Source: Halomonas sp.
GTDB lineage: Bacteria; Pseudomonadota; Gammaproteobacteria; Pseudomonadales; Halomonadaceae
DNA: 64,000 nt
NCBI RefSeq assembly: GCF_011050415.1
Contig: NZ_DRFS01000006.1
Span: 181,539 to 245,538 of the forward strand
Direction: 5' to 3'
Shown: piece after piece, positions 34,859 through 42,694 of the stretch
How the letters are laid out: each line of letters opens with the position of its first letter
Position numbering within the stretch: the stretch's first letter is position 1
Made by a program: the position numbers and the translations under genes
The notes under the pieces: generated by a model
Told to the model about the DNA's origin: nothing
Database searches by the model: none
What the model saw: the letters and a program-made list of their open reading frames with translations, nothing else

Positions 34859-35563
34859 TCACTCCTTGTCTGTTTCGCTTTGCGTCTGCGCACGCCAAGC
34901 GGCGGCGCGTAATGAAGCTCGCTGGCTATTCAGCCAATGTAGACCAATCAAACTCATGGCGTTGTCGAGTCGTCCTTGCTCTAAGAGTTCCCAGGCATTA
35001 GCAAACGGCAAGACACGCACGAGAATGTCTTCATGCTCTTCATCTAAGCCATGAATACCGCCTAAGCCATGGGTATCTACCAAACCACAAAAAAGGGTTA
35101 CTTGCTCGTTGCAGGCACCTGGGCTTGGATAATATGTATGAAGTTTGGTCAGTTGGCCCACTTTACAACCGGCCTCTTCCCACGCTTCACGGCGAGCCAC
35201 CTCTTCCGCTGACTCGCCCTCTTCCACTAATCCAGCGACAAATTCAAGTTTCCAGGGAGAGACAGGATCATCAACCGCACCTGCACGAAACTGCTCAATA
35301 AGCACTAGGGAGTCGCGTGCAGGGTCGTAAAGCATGACCCCTACCGCATCAAAACGATCATGCACTTCGCGGCGCATTGGTTTGCTCCAACCACCTGCAA
35401 ACAGACGATGGCGAAGCTCTAGGGCTTCCAATCGGAAAAACCCTTGATGCAGCGTTTCTCGCTTAAGCAGCTCAACATCGTCACGTGTTAGCTTAGGAAC
35501 ACCAAGCGTCGTGCTACGAAAGGGCACCTTTCGTTCAGAAGCGTTCTTGGGGGTGGACGCCAT
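34859..35563 (-). CDS. nudF: ADP-ribose pyrophosphatase (Nudix)
   Basis: This 234-residue Nudix enzyme hydrolyses ADP-ribose to AMP and ribose-5-phosphate. The Nudix box GLVEEGESAEEVARREAWEE followed by AGCKVG matches the GX5EX7REUXEEXGU pattern in full. The ATG at 35563 has GGGAG seven to eight bases upstream, and the GGG of that site lies in the 3' arm of a long hairpin (next entry). In E. coli tolC precedes nudF; here a TPR gene takes that place. Confidence 0.93.
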   Translation of the reverse strand: MASTPKNASERKVPFRSTTLGVPKLTRDDVELLKRETLHQGFFRLEALELRHRLFAGGWSKPMRREVHDRFDAVGVMLYDPARDSLVLIEQFRAGAVDDPVSPWKLEFVAGLVEEGESAEEVARREAWEEAGCKVGQLTKLHTYYPSPGACNEQVTLFCGLVDTHGLGGIHGLDEEHEDILVRVLPFANAWELLEQGRLDNAMSLIGLHWLNSQRASLRAAAWRAQTQSETDKE

Positions 35564-35571
35564 AAGGCACT

Positions 35572-35614
35572 CCCGGTGGTGATAATCGCTCTATTATCAG
35601 TGCTTGCCACCGGG
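35572..35614 (-). promoter_or_regulatory. Hairpin overlapping the nudF ribosome-binding site
   Basis: On the minus strand CCCGGTGG pairs with CCACCGGG, and inside it TGATAAT pairs with ATTATCA around AGAGCG, with a seven-base bulge. The 3' arm ends in CCGGG, and GGGAG there is the nudF Shine-Dalgarno sequence, so the stem would limit ribosome access. It also lies 22 bases after the stop of the TPR gene, so it could alternatively help end that message. Confidence 0.55.
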
Positions 35615-35635
35615 AATGCCAATTCAGCAGTTAGA

Positions 35636-36295
35636 TTACAGCTGATTAAGCAGCGCCTCGGCGTCGCGACGCAGCGCCTCATCGGAGGCTTGACGGTTCT
35701 CCCGAGCGGTACCGTTAACCGCACGTTGAGCATGCTCACGGGCAGCCTGCGCATTGCCCTCTTCTTTCAGAAAAGCGGCATAGTAGTAGTTAACATCAAT
35801 GCCGTCGGGGCGGATCTCTAAGGCACGCTGAAACATGCGCTCGGCGGTGTTGCTATTACCAAAACCGAGTGGGCGTCCTGGGGCGCGATCATAGAGCGCG
35901 CCTAGCGTCACATAAGCCGAACCATTCAGCCCCTCAGGATCGATCTCAATCGCTTTTTCTAACGCGTCGCGGGCATCTCCAGCGGTTCCTAAGGCGCCTA
36001 AACCACCACGCTCACGCGCATAAGAGGCCAAAATAATCCCCTGCCAAACTAGCACCTCCGCTTCATCACTGTACTGACCTGCGAGCTGCCTCGCTTCATC
36101 GGCTAGTGATTTAAGGGTACTTTCGCGCTGATTGGCTGGCAGTGCCGTGACAGTGTGTTCCCAGCGGTTCTTCAGTGAGAATAGTTCACCTTCAAAAGCA
36201 ATCGCCGTGATAGGTGATAGCATCAGCGTGCCGCCAATGGCTGCAGTGATTATTAGATGTGATAAAGATTGACGTGAAAAAGCGAGAGTTTGCAT
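35636..36295 (-). CDS. Secreted TPR-repeat protein
   Basis: This 219-residue protein begins with a signal peptide ending near PITAIAFEGE and then shows tetratricopeptide-like repeats (for example ARDALEKAIEIDPEG and AERMFQRALEIRPDG). The segment LGFGNSNTAERMF with YDRAPGRP resembles the small family of periplasmic TPR proteins related to TRAP-associated TatT components. Interaction scaffold in the periplasm is the likely role. The ATG follows AGGAG. It precedes nudF and may be cotranscribed. Confidence 0.75.
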   Translation of the reverse strand: MQTLAFSRQSLSHLIITAAIGGTLMLSPITAIAFEGELFSLKNRWEHTVTALPANQRESTLKSLADEARQLAGQYSDEAEVLVWQGIILASYARERGGLGALGTAGDARDALEKAIEIDPEGLNGSAYVTLGALYDRAPGRPLGFGNSNTAERMFQRALEIRPDGIDVNYYYAAFLKEEGNAQAAREHAQRAVNGTARENRQASDEALRRDAEALLNQL

Positions 36296-36455
36296 GGATG
36301 CTCCTGAATTATTGTTGTCCTGCTAAGACCTACGAATGGCGGGCCTCCCACATAATGTAACGAACGTTTGATTGATTCGCTAGTAGCATGTTCCTTGGTA
36401 TGCTTCGCTCAATTAACGTAAGCTGGTTAGTTCCAGACATAATAGGGAAACGGTA

Positions 36456-37007
36456 ATGAAAGGCCGCAACATGACCCGCTGGCGCGATCCAGCAAAAGAT
36501 CCGCGTCAAGCCCCTAAAAGCAATTTGATTACTGCAGAGGGGGCGGCCCGCTTGCGCGCTATTCTGGACCACCTTTCGCGAGTAAAGCGCCCGGCTATTT
36601 CAGAGAAGGTAGGTGAAGCGGCGGCCCAGGGCGACCGCAGTGAAAACGCAGATTACACCTACAACAAGAAAGAGCTAAACCGAGTGATCGCTCGGATTAC
36701 CTACCTGACGAAACGCCTGGACGAGCTACAGATTGTCGATCGCCTACCCGCCGACACTAGCAAGGTATTCTTCGGCGCCTACGTCAGCCTGGAAGACGAA
36801 AACGGCGTGCAGGTATATCTTCGGATTGTTGGCCACGACGAAATCGACACCAAAAAGCGCTGGATCAGTATCGATGCCCCCATGGCCAAAGCGCTGCTTG
36901 GCAAGCAAGTGGGTGACGATGCGAAAGTGCTAACGCCCAACGGTGATATGTTTTATACCATCACCGAAATTGACTATACGGGCAAACCTTCCTCTTCAAG
37001 CAAGTAA
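36456..37007 (+). CDS. greB: Transcription elongation factor GreB
   Basis: This 183-residue factor rescues backtracked RNA polymerase by stimulating transcript cleavage. The coiled-coil tip reads GDRSENADYTYNKKELNRV, the GreB form. KVFFGAYVSLEDENGV and RIVGHDEIDTKKRWISIDAP (core quoted) are the C-terminal FKBP-like domain. It is about 25 residues longer than E. coli GreB because of an N-terminal and a C-terminal Ser-Lys tail. A second in-frame ATG at 36471 is possible; the first has GGGAAACG upstream. Confidence 0.93.
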   Translation: MKGRNMTRWRDPAKDPRQAPKSNLITAEGAARLRAILDHLSRVKRPAISEKVGEAAAQGDRSENADYTYNKKELNRVIARITYLTKRLDELQIVDRLPADTSKVFFGAYVSLEDENGVQVYLRIVGHDEIDTKKRWISIDAPMAKALLGKQVGDDAKVLTPNGDMFYTITEIDYTGKPSSSSK

Positions 37008-37033
37008 CCTTGCAGGGCGTGATTCTCTAGCGG

Positions 37034-37762
37034 CTAATCTTGCAAGGCATAGTCCACCGTCGTAACGACACGTACGCGCTTGGTTTGTGGTGTATAGCTA
37101 TCCAAGTCTTCGATGGAAAAGTAGCCCTGTGTCGCCTGACGAATTTGGCCCACTTGGCTACCGGAATCTTCAGCAAACTGCTGAGCGGCATTACGCGCAT
37201 CAGCCGTGGCCGCCGCGATCATTTCGGGTTTGATCGCATCAAGACCGGTAAACAAAAATTCCGTGCGGTATTCATAGCTAGGGGATAGCAATACGCCTTC
37301 ACGCACCAATGATGTCGCGCTTGGGATCGCTGCAATCACGCCCTCCACATCGGGCGTGCGAAGCAGTAATGTTGCTTCAGCACGGTAGCGCTCATCGGGG
37401 CGTTGATTACCGTATAGGTTGCTGAACTGATCGGTAATCCGCGGTGGTGTCGAGTTGATATGTTCTGGCGCAAAGCCCTGGGATTGAAGGAAATCGCGGA
37501 TCGACTGCTCGTCTTCAGAAAGCTGCTGCTCCAGGTCACTCAGGCTATTGGCACTGACGCTGTAATTAAACGGCCACAGCACTAGATCTGCCGCCACCTC
37601 ACGCTCGGCCAAGCCACGCACCGTTACGCTACGCGATGACTGCTGCCATACCTCAGCGGCTCCCTTGATATAGCTACCGCTCCAGACCAGCCCTAGCGCT
37701 AGCAAACCGCCTAGTAAAACGGCGCTTCCCAATACCGCTGTATTACGAATACTTCCTGCCAT
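37034..37762 (-). CDS. SIMPL-domain (DUF541) protein
   Basis: This 242-residue protein has one N-terminal hydrophobic helix (about 12-32) and then a SIMPL/DUF541 domain starting with SVTVRGLAEREVAADL, typical of E. coli YggE-like proteins. It is likely anchored to the inner membrane and faces the periplasm. Members have been linked to oxidative stress; the mechanism is unknown. The track GTG start at 37777 was replaced by ATG 37762, which has GGGAG eight bases upstream. It converges with greB. Confidence 0.85.
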   Translation of the reverse strand: MAGSIRNTAVLGSAVLLGGLLALGLVWSGSYIKGAAEVWQQSSRSVTVRGLAEREVAADLVLWPFNYSVSANSLSDLEQQLSEDEQSIRDFLQSQGFAPEHINSTPPRITDQFSNLYGNQRPDERYRAEATLLLRTPDVEGVIAAIPSATSLVREGVLLSPSYEYRTEFLFTGLDAIKPEMIAAATADARNAAQQFAEDSGSQVGQIRQATQGYFSIEDLDSYTPQTKRVRVVTTVDYALQD

Positions 37763-37893
37763 TGCAGCCACTCCCACTCACAACCGTTAAATTAACGGCT
37801 ACTGATTTGCATCATAGTCCTTAACGATAGCCCCTTAAAGGTGACTTTATCGGTGGCTGATTGTGGCAAGTTTGAGGAAATGGCGACCAAATA

Positions 37894-38916
37894 TTAAACC
37901 TCAATCGAGATCATCGCCTTTATAACTTGGTTGGCTGGGTCACACCACTGGGGCATTTGGGTGGGAACCTCAGCAAGTGGTGCCCGGTGAGTAATCATGG
38001 CTTCGGCGTTAATGTCACCGCTCTCCATCAGGGCCACCACGGTATTGAAGTCTTCATGGGTGGCATTACGGCTCCCCATGAGAGTCAGCTCTTTCTTGTG
38101 GAAATCAGGGTCGCTAAAGGTAATATCGGCTTTAACCACACTTACCAGCACATAGCGCCCGCCATGGCCTGCCAGATCGAACCCCGCCTGCATGGCACGC
38201 GGGCTGCCGGTGGCATCGAACACCACGTCTGCTAGTGCGCTGCCATTTAATTGGCTGATTAGCTCAGCCATATCGGCGTCCTGAGGGTTCGCCACCGCAT
38301 CAGCGCCGAGTACATCGCGGCAAAAATCCAATCGGGAAGCATTGGTATCGACCATCAGGGTGCGTGCACCTCGGCTTTTAGCTACCTGCAGCACGCCCAT
38401 ACCAATTGGGCCCGCGCCAACGATCACGGCAAGCTCATCCGCTTGTAGCGCGCTACGTCTTACCGCATGAGCGCCAATCGCCATGCACTCCACTAGCGCT
38501 AGTTGATCGATATTCAGTGTTTCCGATACCACCAAATGGGTAGTCGGAACAGACAAATACTCCGCCATACCCCCATCTTGATGAACGCCTATTACCTGCA
38601 TGTTCTGGCAGCAGTTGGTTTTATGCTGCTGACAGGCGCGGCAAGCACCGCAATGCAGATAAGGAATAACGTAAACCTGCCTGCCCAATAAATGTTGGGC
38701 TTGATCATCAGCGACCTCGACTACCTCACCAGCTAGCTCGTGCCCCAGCACGCGCGGGTATTCAAAATAGGGCTGGTTGCCGCCATAAGCATGGATATCC
38801 GTACCACAGATGCCGATACGGCGAATTCGCACCACGGCATGCCCAGGCGAACACTCAGGCTTATCAGCGTGAGCAAGCTCCAAATGATGCGGTTTGGTAC
38901 AGACAAGCACCTGCAT
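37894..38916 (-). CDS. Zinc-dependent alcohol dehydrogenase, L-gulonate/L-galactonate 5-dehydrogenase-like
   Basis: This 340-residue medium-chain dehydrogenase has the catalytic zinc Cys in GICGTDIHAYGG and His/Glu in GHELAGE. The structural-zinc cysteines are in CGACRACQQHKTNC. The Rossmann motif is VGAGPIGMG. Sequence style is that of the RspB/YjjN group, which includes enzymes that oxidise L-gulonate or L-galactonate at C5. With uxuB and mannonate dehydratases nearby, a role feeding D-fructuronate or tagaturonate into the hexuronate route is plausible. It is the third gene after an SDR and a hydrolase (23 bases away), so it might instead serve an L-fucose-type route. Exact substrate is open. 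Confidence 0.75.
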   Translation of the reverse strand: MQVLVCTKPHHLELAHADKPECSPGHAVVRIRRIGICGTDIHAYGGNQPYFEYPRVLGHELAGEVVEVADDQAQHLLGRQVYVIPYLHCGACRACQQHKTNCCQNMQVIGVHQDGGMAEYLSVPTTHLVVSETLNIDQLALVECMAIGAHAVRRSALQADELAVIVGAGPIGMGVLQVAKSRGARTLMVDTNASRLDFCRDVLGADAVANPQDADMAELISQLNGSALADVVFDATGSPRAMQAGFDLAGHGGRYVLVSVVKADITFSDPDFHKKELTLMGSRNATHEDFNTVVALMESGDINAEAMITHRAPLAEVPTQMPQWCDPANQVIKAMISIEV

Positions 38917-38939
38917 GTGTGCGCTCCTCTTAGCCGTAA

Positions 38940-39782
38940 TTAGGCCTGTACGACCCGCTGCTGCTGTTCACCCAGGCCTTCAATTCCTAAGCGCATTTGT
39001 TGTCCATTGCGAAGATAAACAGGAGGCTTCTGCCCCATGCCAACCCCTGGGGGCGTTCCGGTTGAAATCACATCACCGGGCTGTAGGCTCATAAAGCGAC
39101 TCAAGTAACTAATCAAAAAAGGCACTTGATAGACCATGGTGCGGGTATTGCCATCCTGATAACGGTGGCCGTCAACCTCTAGCCACATACTCAACTGGTG
39201 GGGGTCTGCGACTTCATCCCGCGTTACCAGCCAGGGGCCTAGAGGGCCGAACGTATCGCAACCTTTGCCTTTATCCCAGGTACCGCTGCGCTCTAGCTGG
39301 AACTCGCGTTCAGACACATCGTTGACCACACAGAAGCCCGCCACATGGGACATCGCATCGGCTTCATCAATATAACGGCCACCTTTGCCAATAATGACCC
39401 CAAGCTCCACTTCCCAATCGGTTTTCTTGGAATTGCGTGGAATTTCAACGTCGTCATTAGGGCCGCAGATCGCGCTGGTCCATTTGTTGAAAATAACCGG
39501 CTCCGGTGGCACTTCAGCCCCGGTTTCAGCCGCATGATCAGAGTAGTTAAGGCCAATACAGATAAACTTGCCAACCTGCCCCACGCAGGGCCCAAAACGT
39601 GTATCGGCTGCCACTTCCGGCAGTGTGGTCAGATCGACATTACGCAGTGTATTTAAGCCATCATCGCCCAATACATCGCCAGCGATATCGCCCACGATGG
39701 AAGAGAGATCACGCACCTTACCCTGACTATCCAAGATGCCCGGCTTTTCCTGCCCCGGTAGGCCAAAACGTACAAGTTTCAT
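38940..39782 (-). CDS. Fumarylacetoacetate hydrolase-family protein, probable 2,4-diketo-3-deoxy-L-fuconate hydrolase
   Basis: This 280-residue FAH-family enzyme shows the metal-binding pattern in DWEVELGVIIG and the family marks IGLNYSDHAAETG and GDVISTGTPPGVG. Close relatives act in the non-phosphorylated L-fucose/L-rhamnose routes, splitting a 2,4-diketo-3-deoxy acid into pyruvate and lactate. Paired with the upstream SDR of the matching type, that role is well supported by context. Databases may label it ureidoglycolate lyase, which I consider less likely here. The start has GAAGGT upstream. Confidence 0.75.
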   Translation of the reverse strand: MKLVRFGLPGQEKPGILDSQGKVRDLSSIVGDIAGDVLGDDGLNTLRNVDLTTLPEVAADTRFGPCVGQVGKFICIGLNYSDHAAETGAEVPPEPVIFNKWTSAICGPNDDVEIPRNSKKTDWEVELGVIIGKGGRYIDEADAMSHVAGFCVVNDVSEREFQLERSGTWDKGKGCDTFGPLGPWLVTRDEVADPHQLSMWLEVDGHRYQDGNTRTMVYQVPFLISYLSRFMSLQPGDVISTGTPPGVGMGQKPPVYLRNGQQMRLGIEGLGEQQQRVVQA

Positions 39783-39854
39783 ATTGTTATACCTTCTAAA
39801 GTGATTAGGCTTTGGCTGAAAAGTCGGCGAACGCAGCCAGTTTTCAGACAGAGC

Positions 39855-40595
39855 CTAGTTAGCCCAGCCGCCATCAATCAATTGTGCAGTCCCGGTAATA
39901 AACTCAGCTTCATCACTGGCCAGGAAGGTCGCTAATGCGGCGACCTCCTCCACTCGCCCTAACCTACCCATTGGCTGGCGGGCAATAAACGACGCCAGCA
40001 CATCGGCATCGCTGCGCCCCTCTTTACGCGCCTGCTCGGCGATACGCTGCTTTAATGAGGGCGATTCCACCGTACCAGGGCAGATAGCATTGCAACGAAT
40101 GCCTTGGGTCATAAAGTCAGCAGCTACCGATTTGGTGAGACCAATCACCGCCGCTTTGGAAGCGCCATAAGCACAGCGATTCGCCACTCCTTTAACGCTG
40201 GATGCCAGGGAAGCCATATTGATGATACTGCCTCCCCCATTGACCAGCATGCCCGGTAAAAAAGCCTGCAAGGTATGGAACATGGAGGTGACATTAAGAT
40301 CCAGTGAACGCTGCCAAGTCGCTTCATCACACTCAAGTACAGATCCCCCCGCCACCATGCCCGCACAGTTGAAGAGTATGTCTAGGTTAGGCAATGAGCT
40401 AGCCAGTTCATGAATTGCTTTGCTATCTGTTACATCCAGACAGTAGGCTTCAACGCCCTCCACACTTTCTAGCGTGGCAATATCGATATCTGTTGCAAAT
40501 ACTCGCGCCCCTTCAGCTACAAAGCGTTCAGCGGTAGCGCGTCCAATACCGTTCGCAGCAGCGGTGACCAGTGCAGTTTTATTGTTGAGTCGCAT
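39855..40595 (-). CDS. Short-chain dehydrogenase, 2-keto-3-deoxy-L-fuconate dehydrogenase type
   Basis: This 246-residue SDR has the cofactor motif TAAANGIG, the NCAGM element, a catalytic Ser in NMASLAS and YGASK. Long matches to the Burkholderia 2-keto-3-deoxy-L-fuconate dehydrogenase type are recalled, such as RCNAICPGTVESPSLKQRI. It would oxidise the C4 hydroxyl, giving the substrate of the hydrolase that follows 72 bases later. The track ORF extends 47 residues upstream; the ATG at 40595 (MRLNNKTALVTAAA) is the family start. Fuconate dehydratase and fucose dehydrogenase are not in the window. Confidence 0.8.
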   Translation of the reverse strand: MRLNNKTALVTAAANGIGRATAERFVAEGARVFATDIDIATLESVEGVEAYCLDVTDSKAIHELASSLPNLDILFNCAGMVAGGSVLECDEATWQRSLDLNVTSMFHTLQAFLPGMLVNGGGSIINMASLASSVKGVANRCAYGASKAAVIGLTKSVAADFMTQGIRCNAICPGTVESPSLKQRIAEQARKEGRSDADVLASFIARQPMGRLGRVEEVAALATFLASDEAEFITGTAQLIDGGWAN

Positions 40596-40708
40596 CGTAT
40601 GGCACATCCCTGGTAGCGGCATGATCCAGAATGGTAGGAACATGCTCAAAGTCAGAACATCTGAATGTATGACAGCTTGACCAATAAATCGAGTATGGAT
40701 GAGCCACT

Positions 40709-40736
40709 TTGCTCCTGGCAAGCTTGCCAAGGGCAA
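40709..40736. promoter_or_regulatory. 28-bp imperfect palindrome upstream of the SDR operon
   Basis: TTGCTCCTGGCAAG is followed directly by CTTGCCAAGGGCAA; 12 of 14 positions are symmetric and the central TGGCAAGCTTGCCA is a perfect 14-bp palindrome. It lies 114 bases upstream of the SDR start and 50 bases past the rsmC stop (both minus strand). No T-tract follows, so an operator for a dimeric regulator of the sugar-acid operon is more likely than a terminator. A smaller AGTCGC/GCGACT stem at 40763-40780 is closer to rsmC. Confidence 0.5.
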
Positions 40737-40785
40737 AATAGCGTCTTATGAGTACCAACTTTAGTCGCCGGTTAGCGACTGAGGG

Positions 40786-41799
40786 CTAGCGGCCTGGCTT
40801 AATCGCACCATAAACCTTAAAACGGCGATTATCCGCCAGCGTGTGAAAGTCTTGAAAAGCGCGTTGCAAGTGTTCTGGATAGGGTAAAAATCCATTGGCA
40901 ACAATGACCAAGCGACCGCCGGTGGTTAAATGCTCAGGCGCTTGGCTAATCAAGCGCTGGCTTGGCCCATAGCTGATATCGCGCTCTTTATGGAAGGGAG
41001 GATTGCTGATAATCCAGTCGAACTGCTCACCTTCAAGGGCACTAAACACATCGCTACAGAGTACTCGCCCCTTGAGTTCATTGGCGGCTAATGTGCGCTT
41101 ACAGGCTTCTACTGCAAAAGCGCTGATGTCGACTGCCGTCACATGATGGCCTCGCTTTGCTAGCCAAGCGCTAACAATGCCGTCGCCACAGCCCATATCC
41201 AGCACCTTGAGCGGTGTTTTTGGCAAGCTACTTTCCAAGCTCTCCAGCATTAATAGCGTGCCCTCATCGAATTTGCCGTGGCCAAAGACGCCGGGGTGGC
41301 TTACTAACGTTAAACCTAGCGTTTCAAACGACTGCCAAGCTGTATCGCTTGCCCCACTGGCGGAATCTAAGGTAGCGGTATGAGAGGCAAATAACGTACA
41401 GCGCCGGGCGTTATCACGCTTGTCCCAAGGCAAGCCGAGCTCCTCAAGCATTTTGGGCACCCGCTTAATGCCCCCCTGGTGCTCGCCCACAATCTCAAAC
41501 GGCGTTCCACTAGGCAGCTGTTCGCATAACCACTTTAGCCACCAAATACCTAACTGGTGCGCTTTTGGCCAAAATAGCACCACTTCCTTTCCTAAGGGCT
41601 CGCCTTTAGCGACATCAAAAGGGCTGTACGCCTGTTTGCCTTTAGCAGTCCACTCCGCCAGCACTTCATGATCGCCACTTATCACGCCCGTAGCGCGGTC
41701 ACTAAGCCAGCTATCCATTGGGGGGCCAATGACCCACAGCGCTGTATAATTATCCTGTTGGCGCTCCAGTAACTGACACGCTGGGGATTGAGCACTCAT
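40786..41799 (-). CDS. rsmC: 16S rRNA m2G1207 methyltransferase
   Basis: This 337-residue enzyme methylates G1207 of 16S rRNA. It has the two-domain layout of RsmC: an inactive N-terminal methyltransferase-like half and an active C-terminal half with VLDMGCGDGIVSAWL for SAM and the base-flipping motif ISNPPFH. The start overlaps the cmoM stop by ATGA, so both RNA-modifying genes are coupled. Confidence 0.92.
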   Translation of the reverse strand: MSAQSPACQLLERQQDNYTALWVIGPPMDSWLSDRATGVISGDHEVLAEWTAKGKQAYSPFDVAKGEPLGKEVVLFWPKAHQLGIWWLKWLCEQLPSGTPFEIVGEHQGGIKRVPKMLEELGLPWDKRDNARRCTLFASHTATLDSASGASDTAWQSFETLGLTLVSHPGVFGHGKFDEGTLLMLESLESSLPKTPLKVLDMGCGDGIVSAWLAKRGHHVTAVDISAFAVEACKRTLAANELKGRVLCSDVFSALEGEQFDWIISNPPFHKERDISYGPSQRLISQAPEHLTTGGRLVIVANGFLPYPEHLQRAFQDFHTLADNRRFKVYGAIKPGR

Positions 41800-42602
41800 T
41801 TATCGGCCTCCGGTTTAATTAATGTATAAAGTAGGTAACGGCCTAAACGCCAGTGAGGGTCTTGGCGGCAGTACTGCTTTTCCAAGGCAATCAGGGTTTC
41901 ATTTTCTAGCGGCGTGGTGGGCGGTTTGCGTAAGTAGTCTTGAAAAATCCGAATGCCCGCGACGGATGCTATTTGCAGGTCATTGGCTTTACTCCACTGC
42001 TCAATCTCAGCATGGGAGACAGGTGAAATCGGCGTTAATCGTTGACGCTTGCCCTTGCCGGCCAATCGATCACTCAGCGCCTTCTCAAGATTGCCTTTCA
42101 CTACATTAGAAAAGCGCAGCGCATCGCGGTTGAAAACCATCAAACTAAGCTGACCGCCTGGAGCCAATAAATGGCTCAATTTAGCCAGTGCCGCTTGCGG
42201 GTCACCTAACCACTCTAATACCGCATGGCAGGTAATTAACGGCCATGGCCCTGCCGCTTGTTGGCCAAGCGTTTGTAGCGGTGCTTGTAGGTAGGTAATC
42301 AATTCATGAGGTAATGCGGGGTCGTCCTGGTGCCACTGCTTCGCGTGGTTAAGCATATCTTCTGAGGGCTCAGCCATGGTCACCGCATGCCCACACTTGG
42401 CAAACCACGCCGCCTGCTGGCCTAAGCCACCGCCTATATCGAGTACGGGCTGCTCTTTTAACTGCAGCATTTGCGGCAACAAATAGTCGAGCATCGCCAA
42501 ACGCAGCTCACCGCGTGGCGCTTGATAGAGTGAACGGGAAAATTTATCAACCAGGCCATCAAAGTAACGGTCGCCAGCCTGAGTTAATTCATAATCTGCC
42601 AT
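41796..42602 (-). CDS. cmoM: tRNA 5-carboxymethoxyuridine methyltransferase
   Basis: This 268-residue SAM enzyme methylates cmo5U34 to the methyl ester. It matches E. coli CmoM (SmtA) in layout: FDGLVDKFSRSLYQAPRGEL, the SAM motif VLDIGGGLGQQAAWFA, HAVLEWLGDP and LEKQYCRQDPHWRLGRYLLY. The track ORF runs 44 residues into the amidase gene; the ATG at 42602 (MADYELTQAGDRYFDGL) is chosen by homology, though its ribosome-binding site is weak. It acts after CmoA and CmoB, encoded at 22.4-24.2 kb. Confidence 0.88.
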   Translation of the reverse strand: MADYELTQAGDRYFDGLVDKFSRSLYQAPRGELRLAMLDYLLPQMLQLKEQPVLDIGGGLGQQAAWFAKCGHAVTMAEPSEDMLNHAKQWHQDDPALPHELITYLQAPLQTLGQQAAGPWPLITCHAVLEWLGDPQAALAKLSHLLAPGGQLSLMVFNRDALRFSNVVKGNLEKALSDRLAGKGKRQRLTPISPVSHAEIEQWSKANDLQIASVAGIRIFQDYLRKPPTTPLENETLIALEKQYCRQDPHWRLGRYLLYTLIKPEADK

Positions 42603-42694
42603 TTCGCTTTTTTTCAATTCACGGCTTTTTGGTTCATCGTTGAGGGGCATGCATAAGACCAGGCGTCGAATCAGAGGCGCGTAGTCTACCCTGG

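Noticed and set aside
38940-39782. Ureidoglycolate lyase role linked to the guanidine/allophanate operon
   Set aside because: The gene is 28 kb away and lies in an operon with sugar-acid dehydrogenases, which fits the deoxy-sugar acid hydrolase role better.
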